Source: Bacteroidota bacterium
Lineage (GTDB): Bacteria; Bacteroidota; Bacteroidia; Bacteroidales; Prolixibacteraceae
Length of the DNA: 14,498 nucleotides
Direction of reading: 5' to 3'
Assembly (NCBI GenBank): GCA_023488865.1
Contig: JAMDDG010000387.1
Span: 1 to 14,498 of the forward strand
This document shows positions 7,067-14,439 of this stretch, piece by piece; position 1 is the stretch's first letter; every line of letters begins with the position of its first letter. The translations under genes and the position numbers were made by a program. Below the pieces are notes generated by a model. The model was not told where the DNA came from. It saw only the letters and a program-made list of their open reading frames with translations, and searched no databases.

Positions 7067-8519
7067 ATGCCAATTTAGGCAAGAGTTCGGTCAGGAACCT
7101 CCAAAATTTACCGACAGAAGCTATTTCAATCTTTTCGTCAGGAGAATGAACTCCCCGCAGGGTAGGTCCGAAAGAGATCATATCAAGATCCGGAAATTTT
7201 TCCAGAAAGAGCCCGCACTCCAATCCGGCATGGATAGATCTGACCACTGGTTTCACACCAAAGAGATCTTCATAAACTTTCCGGGATACCTCCAATGTGT
7301 ACGAAGAGGGATTTGGTGTCCATCCACAGTATCCATCGCTATGGGCAACATCTGCCCCCATCAACCGGAAAACAGTCTCAACCATCTGATAGATATCCTG
7401 TTTGCCACTTTCCTGGTCACTTCGCTGACTGGTTACAATTTCTACCACCGATCCGGGTTTAAATTTGATACTGGCCAGGTTGGTTGAGCTTTCCACCAGG
7501 CCAGGCATACGAAAACTCATGGAATGTACGCCATGAGGAAGCGCATAAAGTCCGTTGACCAACTTTGACTGACTACCTGCATCCATCACCGAGGCAGGCA
7601 TTTCAGTGCTTTCCAGCGCAATTTTGAATTTAGGCTCCTTTTTAAACAATTCGTTCTCCATTTCTACCCTGAAATGGTTCAACTCAATGGCCAGATGCTC
7701 TTTTTTAGCTGTTGGAACCACAATCACGGCTACTGCTTCCCTTGGAATAGCGTTGCGAAGGTTGCCTCCCTCAAGAATGGCAATATGGTATTCGCATGAT
7801 TTAACTAATTGATATAGAAAGCGATTCAATATTTTAATCGAATTTCCCCTACCCTTTTCAATGTCATCTCCGGAATGGCCACCCTGCAACCCGAAAACCC
7901 TGATTTTAAATGCAACACTGTTCTTTGGAACCGGCATTGAGGAGTATTTGAAGGTCGCCACGCTATCAATTCCTCCGGCACAGCCTATAAATAGTTCCCC
8001 TTCATCTTCCGAGTCGAGGTTAAGCAAGATCTTACCTTCCATAAAGCCCGGCTGAAGGGCTTGTGCCCCTGTTAAGCCGGTCTCTTCATCCACGGTAAAC
8101 AAGGCCTCAACGGGAGGATGGGCCAGCGTTTGATCGGCTAAAATAGCCAGAGAAGCAGCAATACCTATCCCGCAGTCTGCACCCAAAGTTGTATTGACCG
8201 CTCTTACCCATCCTTCCTCAATAATTGGAAGGATCGGATCCTTCAAAAAATCGTGGACAACTCCTTCATTTTTCTCACAAACCATATCCATGTGAGACTG
8301 CAAAACAATGATTTTACCCTTTTCCAGCCCTTTTGTTCCCGGTTTTTTTATTACAATATTGCCGGCTTTATCTTTTTTTGCCTCCAATTCGTGTTCAAGT
8401 GCAAAACTGAGCAGGAAATCAATCATTTTCCCTTCCTGTTTCGAGGGGCGGGGCACTTTGCATACTTCATTGAAATAATGCCACACTTGCTGAGGCTCAA
8501 TATTATTTAAATTATTCAT
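7065..8519 (-). CDS. pepD: Aminoacyl-histidine dipeptidase (Xaa-His dipeptidase, M20 metallopeptidase)
   Basis: 484 residues, the usual length for bacterial PepD. Metal and catalytic residues of the M20 family are visible: His77 with Asp79 in QSHMDMV, Asp115 in TLGADCGIG (bridging), the Glu145-Glu146 pair in TVDEETGLTGA, Asp169 in LLNLDSEDEG and His458 in RGVHSPDEK. The insert between about 190 and 400 is the lid or dimerisation domain with GLQGGHSGDDIEKGRGNSIK. It is a cytoplasmic enzyme that hydrolyses dipeptides, including carnosine-type Xaa-His substrates; no signal peptide is present. The start at 8519 gives the family's typical opening (LNNIEPQQVWHYFNEVCKVPRPSKQE). It is a single gene, divergent from the B12 operon and convergent with the GH109 gene; no clear promoter was recognised upstream. 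Confidence 0.95.
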   Translation of the reverse strand: MNNLNNIEPQQVWHYFNEVCKVPRPSKQEGKMIDFLLSFALEHELEAKKDKAGNIVIKKPGTKGLEKGKIIVLQSHMDMVCEKNEGVVHDFLKDPILPIIEEGWVRAVNTTLGADCGIGIAASLAILADQTLAHPPVEALFTVDEETGLTGAQALQPGFMEGKILLNLDSEDEGELFIGCAGGIDSVATFKYSSMPVPKNSVAFKIRVFGLQGGHSGDDIEKGRGNSIKILNRFLYQLVKSCEYHIAILEGGNLRNAIPREAVAVIVVPTAKKEHLAIELNHFRVEMENELFKKEPKFKIALESTEMPASVMDAGSQSKLVNGLYALPHGVHSMSFRMPGLVESSTNLASIKFKPGSVVEIVTSQRSDQESGKQDIYQMVETVFRLMGADVAHSDGYCGWTPNPSSYTLEVSRKVYEDLFGVKPVVRSIHAGLECGLFLEKFPDLDMISFGPTLRGVHSPDEKIEIASVGKFWRFLTELLPKLA

Positions 8520-8610
8520 CTTTAACTTTTTAATGTATCTTACTTAAGGTGATTGTTTTTATGATTTTAGATTTTGAATTTTAGATTTTCGAATGGGAAC
8601 CTGTGCAAAA

Positions 8611-8639
8611 TTGAATGAGATAATGGAATTCATACTTTG
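8611..8639 (+). promoter_or_regulatory. Likely promoter of the B12 operon
   Basis: TTG at 8611-8613 and TACTTTG at 8633-8639, separated by 19 bases, resemble the Bacteroidota -33/-7 pair (the -7 is one base short of TAnnTTTG). Transcription would start near 8646 and include the whole riboswitch. A better -7 match at 8683-8690 (TAAGTTTG) would start inside the aptamer and lacks a -33. Confidence 0.45.
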
Positions 8640-8692
8640 CAAAGATAACCTGAAACAATGATACGCGATCCAGATTTTTTAGTAAGTTTGTG

Positions 8693-8870
8693 TTGAATTG
8701 GTGCCGCAAGGCTTAATTGGGAATCCGGTGAAAAACCGGGACAGTTCCCGCTGCTGTAAGACCCGATCCCATTGAGGGATAGTACGTTTCTGATCAATAA
8801 ACCACTGTTCGTCCCCAACGAACGGGAAGGAGATCCGGAATCGGGTTAAGTCAGAAGACCAGCCATTCAA
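8693..8870 (+). ncRNA. Cobalamin (vitamin B12) riboswitch
   Basis: The conserved B12 box AGTCAGAAGACCAGCC is at 8849-8864. The closing P1 stem is TTGAAT (8693-8698) with ATTCAA (8865-8870). Further helices can be read: GGGAA (8719-8723) with TTCCC (8745-8749), CCGGT (8725-8729) with ACCGG (8735-8739) around a GAAAA loop, ACCCGAT (8761-8767) with ATCGGGT (8840-8846), and variable hairpins at 8766-8780 and 8808-8822. The core GCTGCTGTAAGACC (8750-8763) is typical of the class. It binds adenosylcobalamin or a related corrinoid and normally represses downstream uptake genes when B12 is abundant. The three plus-strand genes after it are B12 uptake components, which supports the call. Confidence 0.96.
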
Positions 8871-8871
8871 G

Positions 8872-8974
8872 TTTTAAGCTTTCGGGATAAAAGGCTGAAG
8901 TTGGTTGGTAAACCATCTTTTCAAACTCCGATTAGCTTAAAATCAATTATTAACAATTTGAAATTGATTTTAAG
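8872..8974 (+). promoter_or_regulatory. Expression platform of the B12 riboswitch: two mutually exclusive pairings
   Basis: A perfect 13-bp hairpin, CTTAAAATCAATT (8936-8948) with AATTGATTTTAAG (8962-8974), ends one base before the start codon at 8976. Its left arm overlaps AGCTTAAAA (8934-8942), which also pairs perfectly over 9 bp with TTTTAAGCT (8872-8880), directly after the aptamer's P1 stem. The two pairings share bases 8936-8942 and cannot coexist. No U tract follows the hairpin, so control of translation initiation is more likely than termination. A small hairpin (8902-8906 with 8911-8915) lies between. Confidence 0.6.
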
Positions 8975-8975
8975 T

Positions 8976-9893
8976 ATGAAAAATTATTTGTATCTGCTTG
9001 CTGCCCTTTTTGTTACACTGGTCTTGTTCAATTCTTGCAAAAAGGAGTTAGCCGGTGTCGAGGCCAAAGCAGCCCTAATGAAAAACTCCCCCTACATCAC
9101 CCGGGTATTTGATTATCTGTACGCTCCCGGACAACATGCTTCACTTTTATCGGCGAATGAGAAAGGAGCAAATTTTATCGGCGAACCCTGGACCAACAAC
9201 AAAAGTTTCACTTCGCTGGGCGGATGGGGAGGCTACATTGTTGCCGGATTTGACCACGCGGTGGAGAATACGGATGGTCCCGATTTTTGTGTCTACACTC
9301 AACCTTCTGTTTCTTCGGAGCCTGGCGTTGTTTATGTGATGGAGGATACCAACGGTGACGGGCTTCCCAACGACGGAGAATGGATTGAAATCAAGGGAAG
9401 TGAGTACAATAACCCGGAAACGATCCACAATTACAAAGCAACCTATTTTAAGCCGGGCGCTTCCGGGTACGTTACCTGGATAGACAACAAAGGAAATTCG
9501 GGTTCGCTGATACCACATTACGGGTCAGGAAGCTGGTGGTGGGCGGGTTATGGCGATAAGGGCTCGATTACGCTAAGTGGAGAAAGGCTGCCTGATGCCT
9601 ATGAGAACAGCTCCAAAGATCCCAATGTCGAACTTTGGGTTACCCGGCCTGGATTGTTTCAATTTGGCTATGCAGAATGTTACTACAATGGGGATTATAA
9701 CGCCAAATTAAAGGCCAATTTTTTCGATATTTCATCGGCAGTTGACGCGTCGGGACTACCCATTCATCTCAAAAAAATCAAATTTATTAAGGTGCAGAGC
9801 AGCGTGTTCCAGATTGCCGGCTGGTTGAATGAGATCTCGACAGAGATAAGTGGCGCTGCCGATATTCATCTGCTGGATAAAAGCAGCTATTAA
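8976..9893 (+). CDS. Surface lipoprotein of the B12 operon, possible cobalamin-binding accessory
   Basis: 305 residues from the ATG at 8976, chosen because it begins a lipoprotein signal MKNYLYLLAALFVTLVLFNSC with the lipid-carrying Cys21; the frame is open back to 8901 but that part would ruin the signal. KKE after the cysteine is compatible with surface export in Bacteroidota, whose export signals are often charged. The mature protein contains LGGWGGYIVAGFDHAVENTDG (81-101), a Ca2+-loop-like DTNGDGLPNDGE (124-135), EIKGSEYNNPETI, GSGSWWWAGYGDKG (183-196) and GWLNEISTEISG (282-293). These recall 'cell surface protein' genes found in Bacteroidota B12 loci; the experimentally described B12-binding lipoprotein BtuH is a possible relative, but I cannot show homology. 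It is the first gene after the riboswitch and stops 5 bases before the receptor gene. The role in corrinoid capture is inferred from position. The hydrophobic and aromatic cluster 188-192 is a candidate ligand contact. Confidence 0.8.
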   Translation: MKNYLYLLAALFVTLVLFNSCKKELAGVEAKAALMKNSPYITRVFDYLYAPGQHASLLSANEKGANFIGEPWTNNKSFTSLGGWGGYIVAGFDHAVENTDGPDFCVYTQPSVSSEPGVVYVMEDTNGDGLPNDGEWIEIKGSEYNNPETIHNYKATYFKPGASGYVTWIDNKGNSGSLIPHYGSGSWWWAGYGDKGSITLSGERLPDAYENSSKDPNVELWVTRPGLFQFGYAECYYNGDYNAKLKANFFDISSAVDASGLPIHLKKIKFIKVQSSVFQIAGWLNEISTEISGAADIHLLDKSSY

Positions 9894-9898
9894 TCCCT

Positions 9899-11920
9899 GT
9901 GAACCTGGACAATATTACTATTCTCGTGAAATTTTTCCTTGCAATTGGCATTTTCTGGCTGATCCTCGCCAGCGATAATCCTGTAATGGCCCAGTCGCTG
10001 AAGGATACGCTACTATTACAGCCGGTTCAAATTATTGGGAAAAAAGTACCCAAAGATTTCAATGAAACCAGGACAGAAATTGATTCAATGGCTCTCGCAA
10101 AGTCAAGTATGGTAAGGCTTTCAGAGCTTCTCTCCCAAAACACCCCGATCTTTATCAAAGAGTACGGACGGGGTGCGATGGCTACCGCCTCCTTCCGCGG
10201 TACGGCGCCATCGCATACCAAAGTGACCTGGAACGGGCTTGAACTTAACTCTCCGATGTTAGGGATGGTCGATTTCTCCCTAATCCCGGTCTATTTCACA
10301 GATGATGTTAAATTGCTGCACGGTTCCTCTTCAATGTCCGAATCAGCCGGGGCGCTGGGTGGAACAATCCTGCTCGAAAACAGCGCTGATTGGAACAATA
10401 CCCTGTCGGGAAAGCTGCTAAGCGGCATTGGCAGCTACCAAACATTAGATGAATATGCGCAGTTTAATGTCGGAAACAGGAAGTTTCAGTCGAAAAGCGC
10501 TTTTTTTTACAACGCCTCTCAAAACGACTTTAAATTTCTCAACAAGTTGAATGCTGAATTGGATCCGCTTACCGGCAACTATATCTACCATACCGATCGA
10601 AACAAAAATGCGGATTACCTGAATTATGGTTTTCTCCAGGAGATCTACTTTCAAGCCGGATCAAATCAAAGTTTTTCGCTGAAAACGTGGTTGCAGCACA
10701 ACGAACGCAGCATCCCGCAATTGCTTACCAACGAAAGCGATGCTTCTGCGAATATCAACCGGCAAACAGAGAATGCCCTGCGATCGGTAGCCGAATGGAA
10801 ACGGTTTGGCCCTCATAGCCGCTTGTCGGTCCAATCTGCACTTAATTTGCAAAACTCTGCCTACCGGCTGGAAAACAGGGTTAGCGGGGCTCCTAACCAG
10901 GTTGTGATTGACGCAGATGCCAAAATTCTATCCCTTCTAAACAAATTGTCCTACCGCTATCAGCTCAATAATTTGACGACCCTTGTCACCGGTTTGGATG
11001 CCAATCTGCACAAGGTCGTATCCGGAAATCACCAGTCATCGGCCCAACTTACCGGTTACAACAAGATCAGGACGGAAAATTCGCTGTTTGGTGAATTGGA
11101 AAGCAAGTTTAATTTGAATTGGAGCGCTGTTTTCCTGTTAAGAGAAGAGTTGATCAACTTTAAACATCAGGCATTACTTCCCTTACTGAGAATCAGTTAC
11201 AGGCCCAACCCTGACAAACCATTGGTATTGACCGGTTCCATCGCGGGAAATAGTCATCCGCCAACACTAAACGATCTTTACTATATCCCGGGCGGCAATC
11301 CAAATCTCAAATCCGAAAAAGGCAGGCAAATTGACCTTGGATCAAAGAGCGATTTCCCGGCAGGAAACCATCGTCTTCATACCGGAATTTCCCTTTTTTA
11401 CTCCAATGTCAACAACTGGATCATCTGGCTGCCAACGTTTCAGGGCTATTGGGAGCCGAAGAACATTGAAAAGGTGGTAAGCAGCGGAGTTGAAGCGAAC
11501 GTGGGATTGAACGGAAACTTTCGATCAATTCGCTACGATTTGAAAGGAAATTATGCCTTTACCAGAACGGTCAACCTCTCCGAAAACGATCCGGCCTACG
11601 GAAAACAACTTCCCTATATCCCCAAAAATTCGGCCAACCTGAACCTGCATCTCTCCTATTCCCAAGTCTATTTCGACTGGATGTGGAATTATTACAGCAA
11701 AAGGTTTACGACGACGGCCAACAGCCAGGAGACCATTTCGGATTACCTCTATCCCTATTTTATGAACAACCTGCAAGTGGGTAGTACCTTCCCGGTAGGG
11801 ACCAACAAACTGACTGCTGAGTGTAAAGTGCTGAATATCTTTAATGAAGATTACCGCACGGTTTTGCAACGGCCTATGCCCGGAAGAAATTTTCAATTTG
11901 TATTGCGCTATGATTTTTAG
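9899..11920 (+). CDS. btuB: BtuB-like TonB-dependent cobalamin receptor
   Basis: 673 residues from a GTG start at 9899, 5 bases after the preceding stop; this start gives a good signal peptide (VKFFLAIGIFWLILASDNPVMAQ, cleavage near 31-32). The plug domain spans about 45-160 with LSELLSQNTPIFIKEYGRG, ATASFRGTAPSHTKVTWNGL and SAGALGGTILLEN. The barrel follows, with the LTGSIAGNSHPPTLNDLYYIPGGNPNLKSEKG region characteristic of these receptors and a terminal Phe (VLRYDF) as expected for outer-membrane insertion. The protein would carry corrinoid across the outer membrane with TonB energy. The substrate is assigned from the upstream cobalamin riboswitch and the downstream BtuG-like gene rather than from the receptor sequence alone. 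Its 3' end overlaps the next gene by 11 bases, so the two are probably translationally coupled. Confidence 0.88.
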   Translation: MNLDNITILVKFFLAIGIFWLILASDNPVMAQSLKDTLLLQPVQIIGKKVPKDFNETRTEIDSMALAKSSMVRLSELLSQNTPIFIKEYGRGAMATASFRGTAPSHTKVTWNGLELNSPMLGMVDFSLIPVYFTDDVKLLHGSSSMSESAGALGGTILLENSADWNNTLSGKLLSGIGSYQTLDEYAQFNVGNRKFQSKSAFFYNASQNDFKFLNKLNAELDPLTGNYIYHTDRNKNADYLNYGFLQEIYFQAGSNQSFSLKTWLQHNERSIPQLLTNESDASANINRQTENALRSVAEWKRFGPHSRLSVQSALNLQNSAYRLENRVSGAPNQVVIDADAKILSLLNKLSYRYQLNNLTTLVTGLDANLHKVVSGNHQSSAQLTGYNKIRTENSLFGELESKFNLNWSAVFLLREELINFKHQALLPLLRISYRPNPDKPLVLTGSIAGNSHPPTLNDLYYIPGGNPNLKSEKGRQIDLGSKSDFPAGNHRLHTGISLFYSNVNNWIIWLPTFQGYWEPKNIEKVVSSGVEANVGLNGNFRSIRYDLKGNYAFTRTVNLSENDPAYGKQLPYIPKNSANLNLHLSYSQVYFDWMWNYYSKRFTTTANSQETISDYLYPYFMNNLQVGSTFPVGTNKLTAECKVLNIFNEDYRTVLQRPMPGRNFQFVLRYDF

Positions 11921-12989
11921 AAAAATAACCCTTACGCTCCGGAATTTAACCCTCTTTCTCCTGCTTATCTCTTTGACAGGCTGTATGAAAGATGACCAGT
12001 GGGTGAAAGAGCACCTGCAACAGGGAAATATTCAGCTCGCGGCAGGAGGCCTCTTTGTGGTCAATGAGGGAAATTTCATGTACGGCAACGCCACGCTGAC
12101 CTACTACGACACGCTAAAAAAAGAGCCGCAAAATGATCTTTTTTATAAAATCAACGGTTTGCCGCTGGGCGATGTCGCAGAATCGATGACAATTTGGAAA
12201 TCAAGTGGCTATGTGGCGGTCAACAATTCAGGTAAAATCTATGTGATCGATCCTGCAAACGGGAAATATACCGGCAAAATTACCGGACTGACTTCGCCGC
12301 GGTTTATTCATTTTGTGAATGATCAAAAGGCTTATGTAACAGACTTATATGCGGGAAAGATATCGATCATCAATCCAGCGACCAACCAGGTAACAGGCGC
12401 CATCCCCACCCCTTCGCACGCATCCACGGAGGAAATGGTCCGGTTGGACAACCAATTGTTTGTGACCTGCTGGTCGGGCGGTAAAACCGTGCTGGTTGTG
12501 GATACAGACAAGGATCAAGTCACCACAGAAATTCCAACGGGAGATCAACCTTGCGGCATCGTTCTGGACCGTTATAATAAAATATGGGTGTTGTGTCAGG
12601 CCCTACCGGGAAACACGTCCAAAAGCGTCGCACAACTTCAAAGGATTGATCCGGTAACCCGGAAGGTTGAACAAAGTTTCAGCTTTCCCGCGGAGGCCAA
12701 ACCGGTGAAACTGAACATTGATGGAAAGGGGGAAAATCTCTTTTATTTATTGGGCAATGAAGTTTGGAAGATGACCGTCGAAGCCAGTCAATTACCTGAC
12801 AAACCCTTTATTTCCCTAAATTCTACGCTGTTGTACGGGTTAGGGATTGATCCTGTCAACGGGGATATTTATGTAAGCGACGCACTTGATTACCAGCAAG
12901 CAGGGACAATTTCCCGGTTTTCAGCATCCGGTCGATTGATCGACACGTTTAAGGCAGGGATTATACCGGGGAGGTTTTGCTTTAAATGA
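11910..12989 (+). CDS. btuG: BtuG-like surface lipoprotein, YncE/DUF5074-type beta-propeller
   Basis: 359 residues from the ATG at 11910, which gives a lipoprotein signal with LLLISLTGC (lipid on Cys25) followed by MKDDQ, an acidic stretch suited to surface display. The mature part is built of repeated blades: GYVAVNNSGKIYVIDPANGK, KAYVTDLYAGKISIINPATN, QLFVTCWSGGKTVLVVDTDK, KIWVLCQ...LQRIDPVTRK, ENLFYLLGNEVWKM and DIYVSDALDYQQAGTISRF, consistent with a seven-bladed propeller. In Bacteroides thetaiotaomicron, BtuG binds B12 with extreme affinity and sits on BtuB. The order receptor-then-BtuG under a B12 riboswitch matches those loci. The frame stays open 22 codons further upstream inside the receptor gene, but that extension would bury the signal. 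It is the last gene of the operon; no strong terminator follows. Affinity and partner contact are inferred from the family. Confidence 0.88.
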   Translation: MIFRKITLTLRNLTLFLLLISLTGCMKDDQWVKEHLQQGNIQLAAGGLFVVNEGNFMYGNATLTYYDTLKKEPQNDLFYKINGLPLGDVAESMTIWKSSGYVAVNNSGKIYVIDPANGKYTGKITGLTSPRFIHFVNDQKAYVTDLYAGKISIINPATNQVTGAIPTPSHASTEEMVRLDNQLFVTCWSGGKTVLVVDTDKDQVTTEIPTGDQPCGIVLDRYNKIWVLCQALPGNTSKSVAQLQRIDPVTRKVEQSFSFPAEAKPVKLNIDGKGENLFYLLGNEVWKMTVEASQLPDKPFISLNSTLLYGLGIDPVNGDIYVSDALDYQQAGTISRFSASGRLIDTFKAGIIPGRFCFK

Positions 12990-13017
12990 AGGTCAGTGGA
13001 AATTGGGAAATGCGGAT

Positions 13018-13134
13018 CTAAACTCTTCTTTTCAATATTTTTAAGTCTCTTCCAAAATGAATAATTCCAACAATTTGAACCTCTTTTGTCTCCATAAACA
13101 CCGTGTAATATATGCCGTAGGGAAATTTTTTAAT
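13018..13134 (-). pseudogene. C-terminal remnant of a RelE/ParE-family toxin
   Basis: Minus-strand reading from 13134 to the TAG at 13018-13020 gives about 38 residues, IKKFPYGIYYTVFMETKEVQ and then IVGIIHFGRD plus a basic tail. FPYGIYY followed by a strand and a HxxRD-type end is the C-terminal signature of RelE/ParE toxins that pair with this antitoxin family. The expected N-terminal part of about 55-60 residues is missing: the homology begins at the very codon where the antitoxin stops, in a frame shifted by one. An internal deletion has apparently removed the toxin start. The remnant could only be translated from an internal codon and lacks most of the fold, so it should be inactive. Confidence 0.75.
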
Positions 13135-13333
13135 TATGGATTTCTGACCATGGTTTAAAAACGGCCTGACCAGCAGCTATCTTCTGAATCCTTTCGTCAA
13201 GAATTTTTTTATGTGCTTCGGGAAATTCCTCAATAGATTGCTCTTCCGCAATATCATCCCACAAAGTTTGTACAACTTTCATTTTATCCTTTACAGATAA
13301 TTTATGCAGTTGGGACATTTGTAAATTTGTCAT
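13130..13333 (-). CDS. Addiction-module antitoxin (TIGR02574/Unstab_antitox type)
   Basis: 67 residues, the normal size for this family. The sequence has the family's features: LHKLSVKDKMKVVQTLWDDI (an N-terminal helix with the xVxxLWDxI core), an acidic middle (EEQSIEEFPEAHKKILDERI) and a C-terminal PWSEIHN. In complete modules the antitoxin binds and inhibits a RelE/ParE-type toxin encoded just downstream and represses the shared promoter. Here the downstream gene survives only as its last third, so the antitoxin is an orphan unless it neutralises a toxin encoded elsewhere. A strong promoter stands directly upstream, only about 10 bases before the start codon; the internal Met6 is an alternative start. 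Whether the last residue or two are native or come from the deletion junction cannot be told. Confidence 0.85.
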   Translation of the reverse strand: MTNLQMSQLHKLSVKDKMKVVQTLWDDIAEEQSIEEFPEAHKKILDERIQKIAAGQAVFKPWSEIHN

Positions 13334-13349
13334 TGCTTTCTCTTTTTAA

Positions 13350-13381
13350 CAAAGATAATCTATTGCTAATAGAAAGTCAAA
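13350..13381 (-). promoter_or_regulatory. Promoter of the antitoxin gene, consensus Bacteroidota form
   Basis: On the minus strand: TTTG (13381-13378), 20 bases, then TATCTTTG (13357-13350). Both elements and the spacing fit the Bacteroidota vegetative sigma consensus. The start codon at 13333 follows closely, giving a leader of about 10 bases. This is the best promoter in the window. Confidence 0.75.
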
Positions 13382-13448
13382 TTGGGTGGGCTAAGAGTGA
13401 TTGATTACATGGAAAAATCATCGTTGAATTTCTTATTTCCACATTATT

Positions 13449-14231
13449 CTAAAATTTCATCGCAAAAGCCACCCCTCCTCCATTCTGATAGAGTGTTGGA
13501 ACGATCACGGCCGATGACATTTTACTCCACCGGTAGCGGTGGGTCAGGTAAACCACCTTGACGGAAGCGATGCCGATCCCGGCGCCTATCAGTACATCGG
13601 AAACCCAGTGGCGGTTGTTGGTCACACGGAAAATGCCGGTAGCCGTGGCGCAAAGATAACCTCCGACACTAATCCAGGGGGAAGTATCCCGGTATTCCAT
13701 ATCGAGCAAGGTTGCAGAGACAAAGGCCTGGGCAGTGTGGCCGGAGGGCATCGTATTGTCTGAGGTCTCATCCGGGCGCCAATCGTGGATAACATATTTC
13801 ATGGAGGAAACGATGGCCAACATCAGGAATTCTGATTTTGCGGAGATGATAGCCTGGTTCAGCAGGTCGCTTCTGCTCTTCATCCCGGCTAATTTAAAAC
13901 TAAACAACGCGGCAACAGGTACAAACTGCAGGTAGTTGTCTGCCTTTGTCCTAAAACCGTTTATCCTGTTTTGTACCCGCATTTGATCCCGCTCTTTGCT
14001 GAAATAGGTCTGTGAGGGAAGAGATTCAATGATCGCACCTGCAGCGACCAGTGAAACCGGTAAAAGCGCCGATTTAAAATGAAAATCGGATCTGTCAGCA
14101 TAGTTGGTCCTGACTTTTACAGAGTCGGGCGAATTGAGATGAACAGGGGCAATTCTGTTAATGGCCAGATTTTGGGCAGACAGACTTCCGCTGATAAGCA
14201 GCATCGAAATAAAATAGATGAATCTTGTCAT
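13449..14231 (-). CDS. PAP2-superfamily phosphatase (phosphatidic acid phosphatase-like), exported
   Basis: 260 residues. A signal peptide is visible (FIYFISMLLISGSLSAQ, cleavage near 19-20). The three PAP2 signature motifs are intact: Lys145-x6-Arg152-Pro153 (KYVIHDWRP), PSGH (162-165) and Arg202-x5-His208-x3-Asp212 (RVTNNRHWVSD). Hydrophobic segments at about 55-70, 102-115, 135-147, 186-201 and 213-228 fit a small membrane-embedded or outer-membrane-associated enzyme. The final residues AFAMKF could be an outer-membrane beta-strand end. Members dephosphorylate phosphatidate, undecaprenyl pyrophosphate or lipid A phosphates; the substrate cannot be read from sequence. It is a lone gene between the antitoxin promoter and the ribH-like start; no convincing promoter or terminator was found. 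Confidence 0.9.
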   Translation of the reverse strand: MTRFIYFISMLLISGSLSAQNLAINRIAPVHLNSPDSVKVRTNYADRSDFHFKSALLPVSLVAAGAIIESLPSQTYFSKERDQMRVQNRINGFRTKADNYLQFVPVAALFSFKLAGMKSRSDLLNQAIISAKSEFLMLAIVSSMKYVIHDWRPDETSDNTMPSGHTAQAFVSATLLDMEYRDTSPWISVGGYLCATATGIFRVTNNRHWVSDVLIGAGIGIASVKVVYLTHRYRWSKMSSAVIVPTLYQNGGGVAFAMKF

Positions 14232-14310
14232 TTTTGGACAGTTTAAATTTGGATCGCGATAAAAGTAGCTATTATCACTGCTTAATGAATGAAATATGCT
14301 TATTTAAAGA

Positions 14311-14318
14311 TAATTTTG
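14311..14318 (+). promoter_or_regulatory. Possible -7 promoter element for the gene at the right edge
   Basis: TAATTTTG matches TAnnTTTG. No TTTG or TTG stands at the required distance upstream, so support is weak. Transcription from here would run through the dispersed repeat before the start codon at 14440. Confidence 0.25.
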
Positions 14319-14343
14319 CATCACTTTTAACATTTCAAACACT

Positions 14344-14394
14344 TCCCTTCGACCCTTCGGCGAGCTCAGGGAGCACTTCGCTCAGGGACCGGCA
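14344..14394. repeat. Dispersed intergenic repeat of the Bacteroidota 'GCTCAGGGA' type
   Basis: GC-rich island in an AT-rich intergenic region, with GCTCAGGGA at 14364-14372 and 14380-14388 and CCCTTCG motifs before them. Short elements with CCCTTCGAC and CGCTCAGGGA words are scattered between genes in many Bacteroidota genomes. One copy is visible in this window, so its dispersed nature is from general knowledge. Confidence 0.55.
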
Positions 14395-14400
14395 ACTTTT

Positions 14401-14432
14401 TAAACTTTTAAAACAGTATAAACTTTTAAAAC
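14401..14432 (+). repeat. Tandem repeat, 14-bp unit in an 18-bp period
   Basis: TAAACTTTTAAAAC occurs at 14401-14414 and again at 14419-14432, separated by AGTA. It lies 8 bases before the start codon at 14440, so it occupies the ribosome-entry region of that gene. The unit is nearly palindromic (AACTTTTAAAA). Confidence 0.7.
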
Positions 14433-14439
14433 TTCTATT

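Noticed and set aside
8640..8647. CAAAGATA as a minus-strand -7 element for pepD
   Set aside because: No matching -33 element at the right distance; it overlaps the better supported plus-strand promoter.
8683..8690. TAAGTTTG as the -7 element of the B12 operon
   Set aside because: Perfect -7 match, but no -33 element at about 20 bases and transcription would begin after the 5' strand of riboswitch helix P1 (8693-8698).
8936..8974. The 13-bp hairpin as an intrinsic terminator
   Set aside because: It is AT-rich, is followed by the start codon rather than a U tract, and is better explained as start-codon control.
8901..8975. Upstream extension of the lipoprotein gene from the TTG at 8901
   Set aside because: It would put 25 unrelated residues before the lipoprotein signal and would lie across the riboswitch expression platform.
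9347..9382. DTNGDGLPNDGE as a dockerin domain
   Set aside because: Only one such loop is present and the rest of the dockerin fold is absent; at most a single Ca2+ loop.
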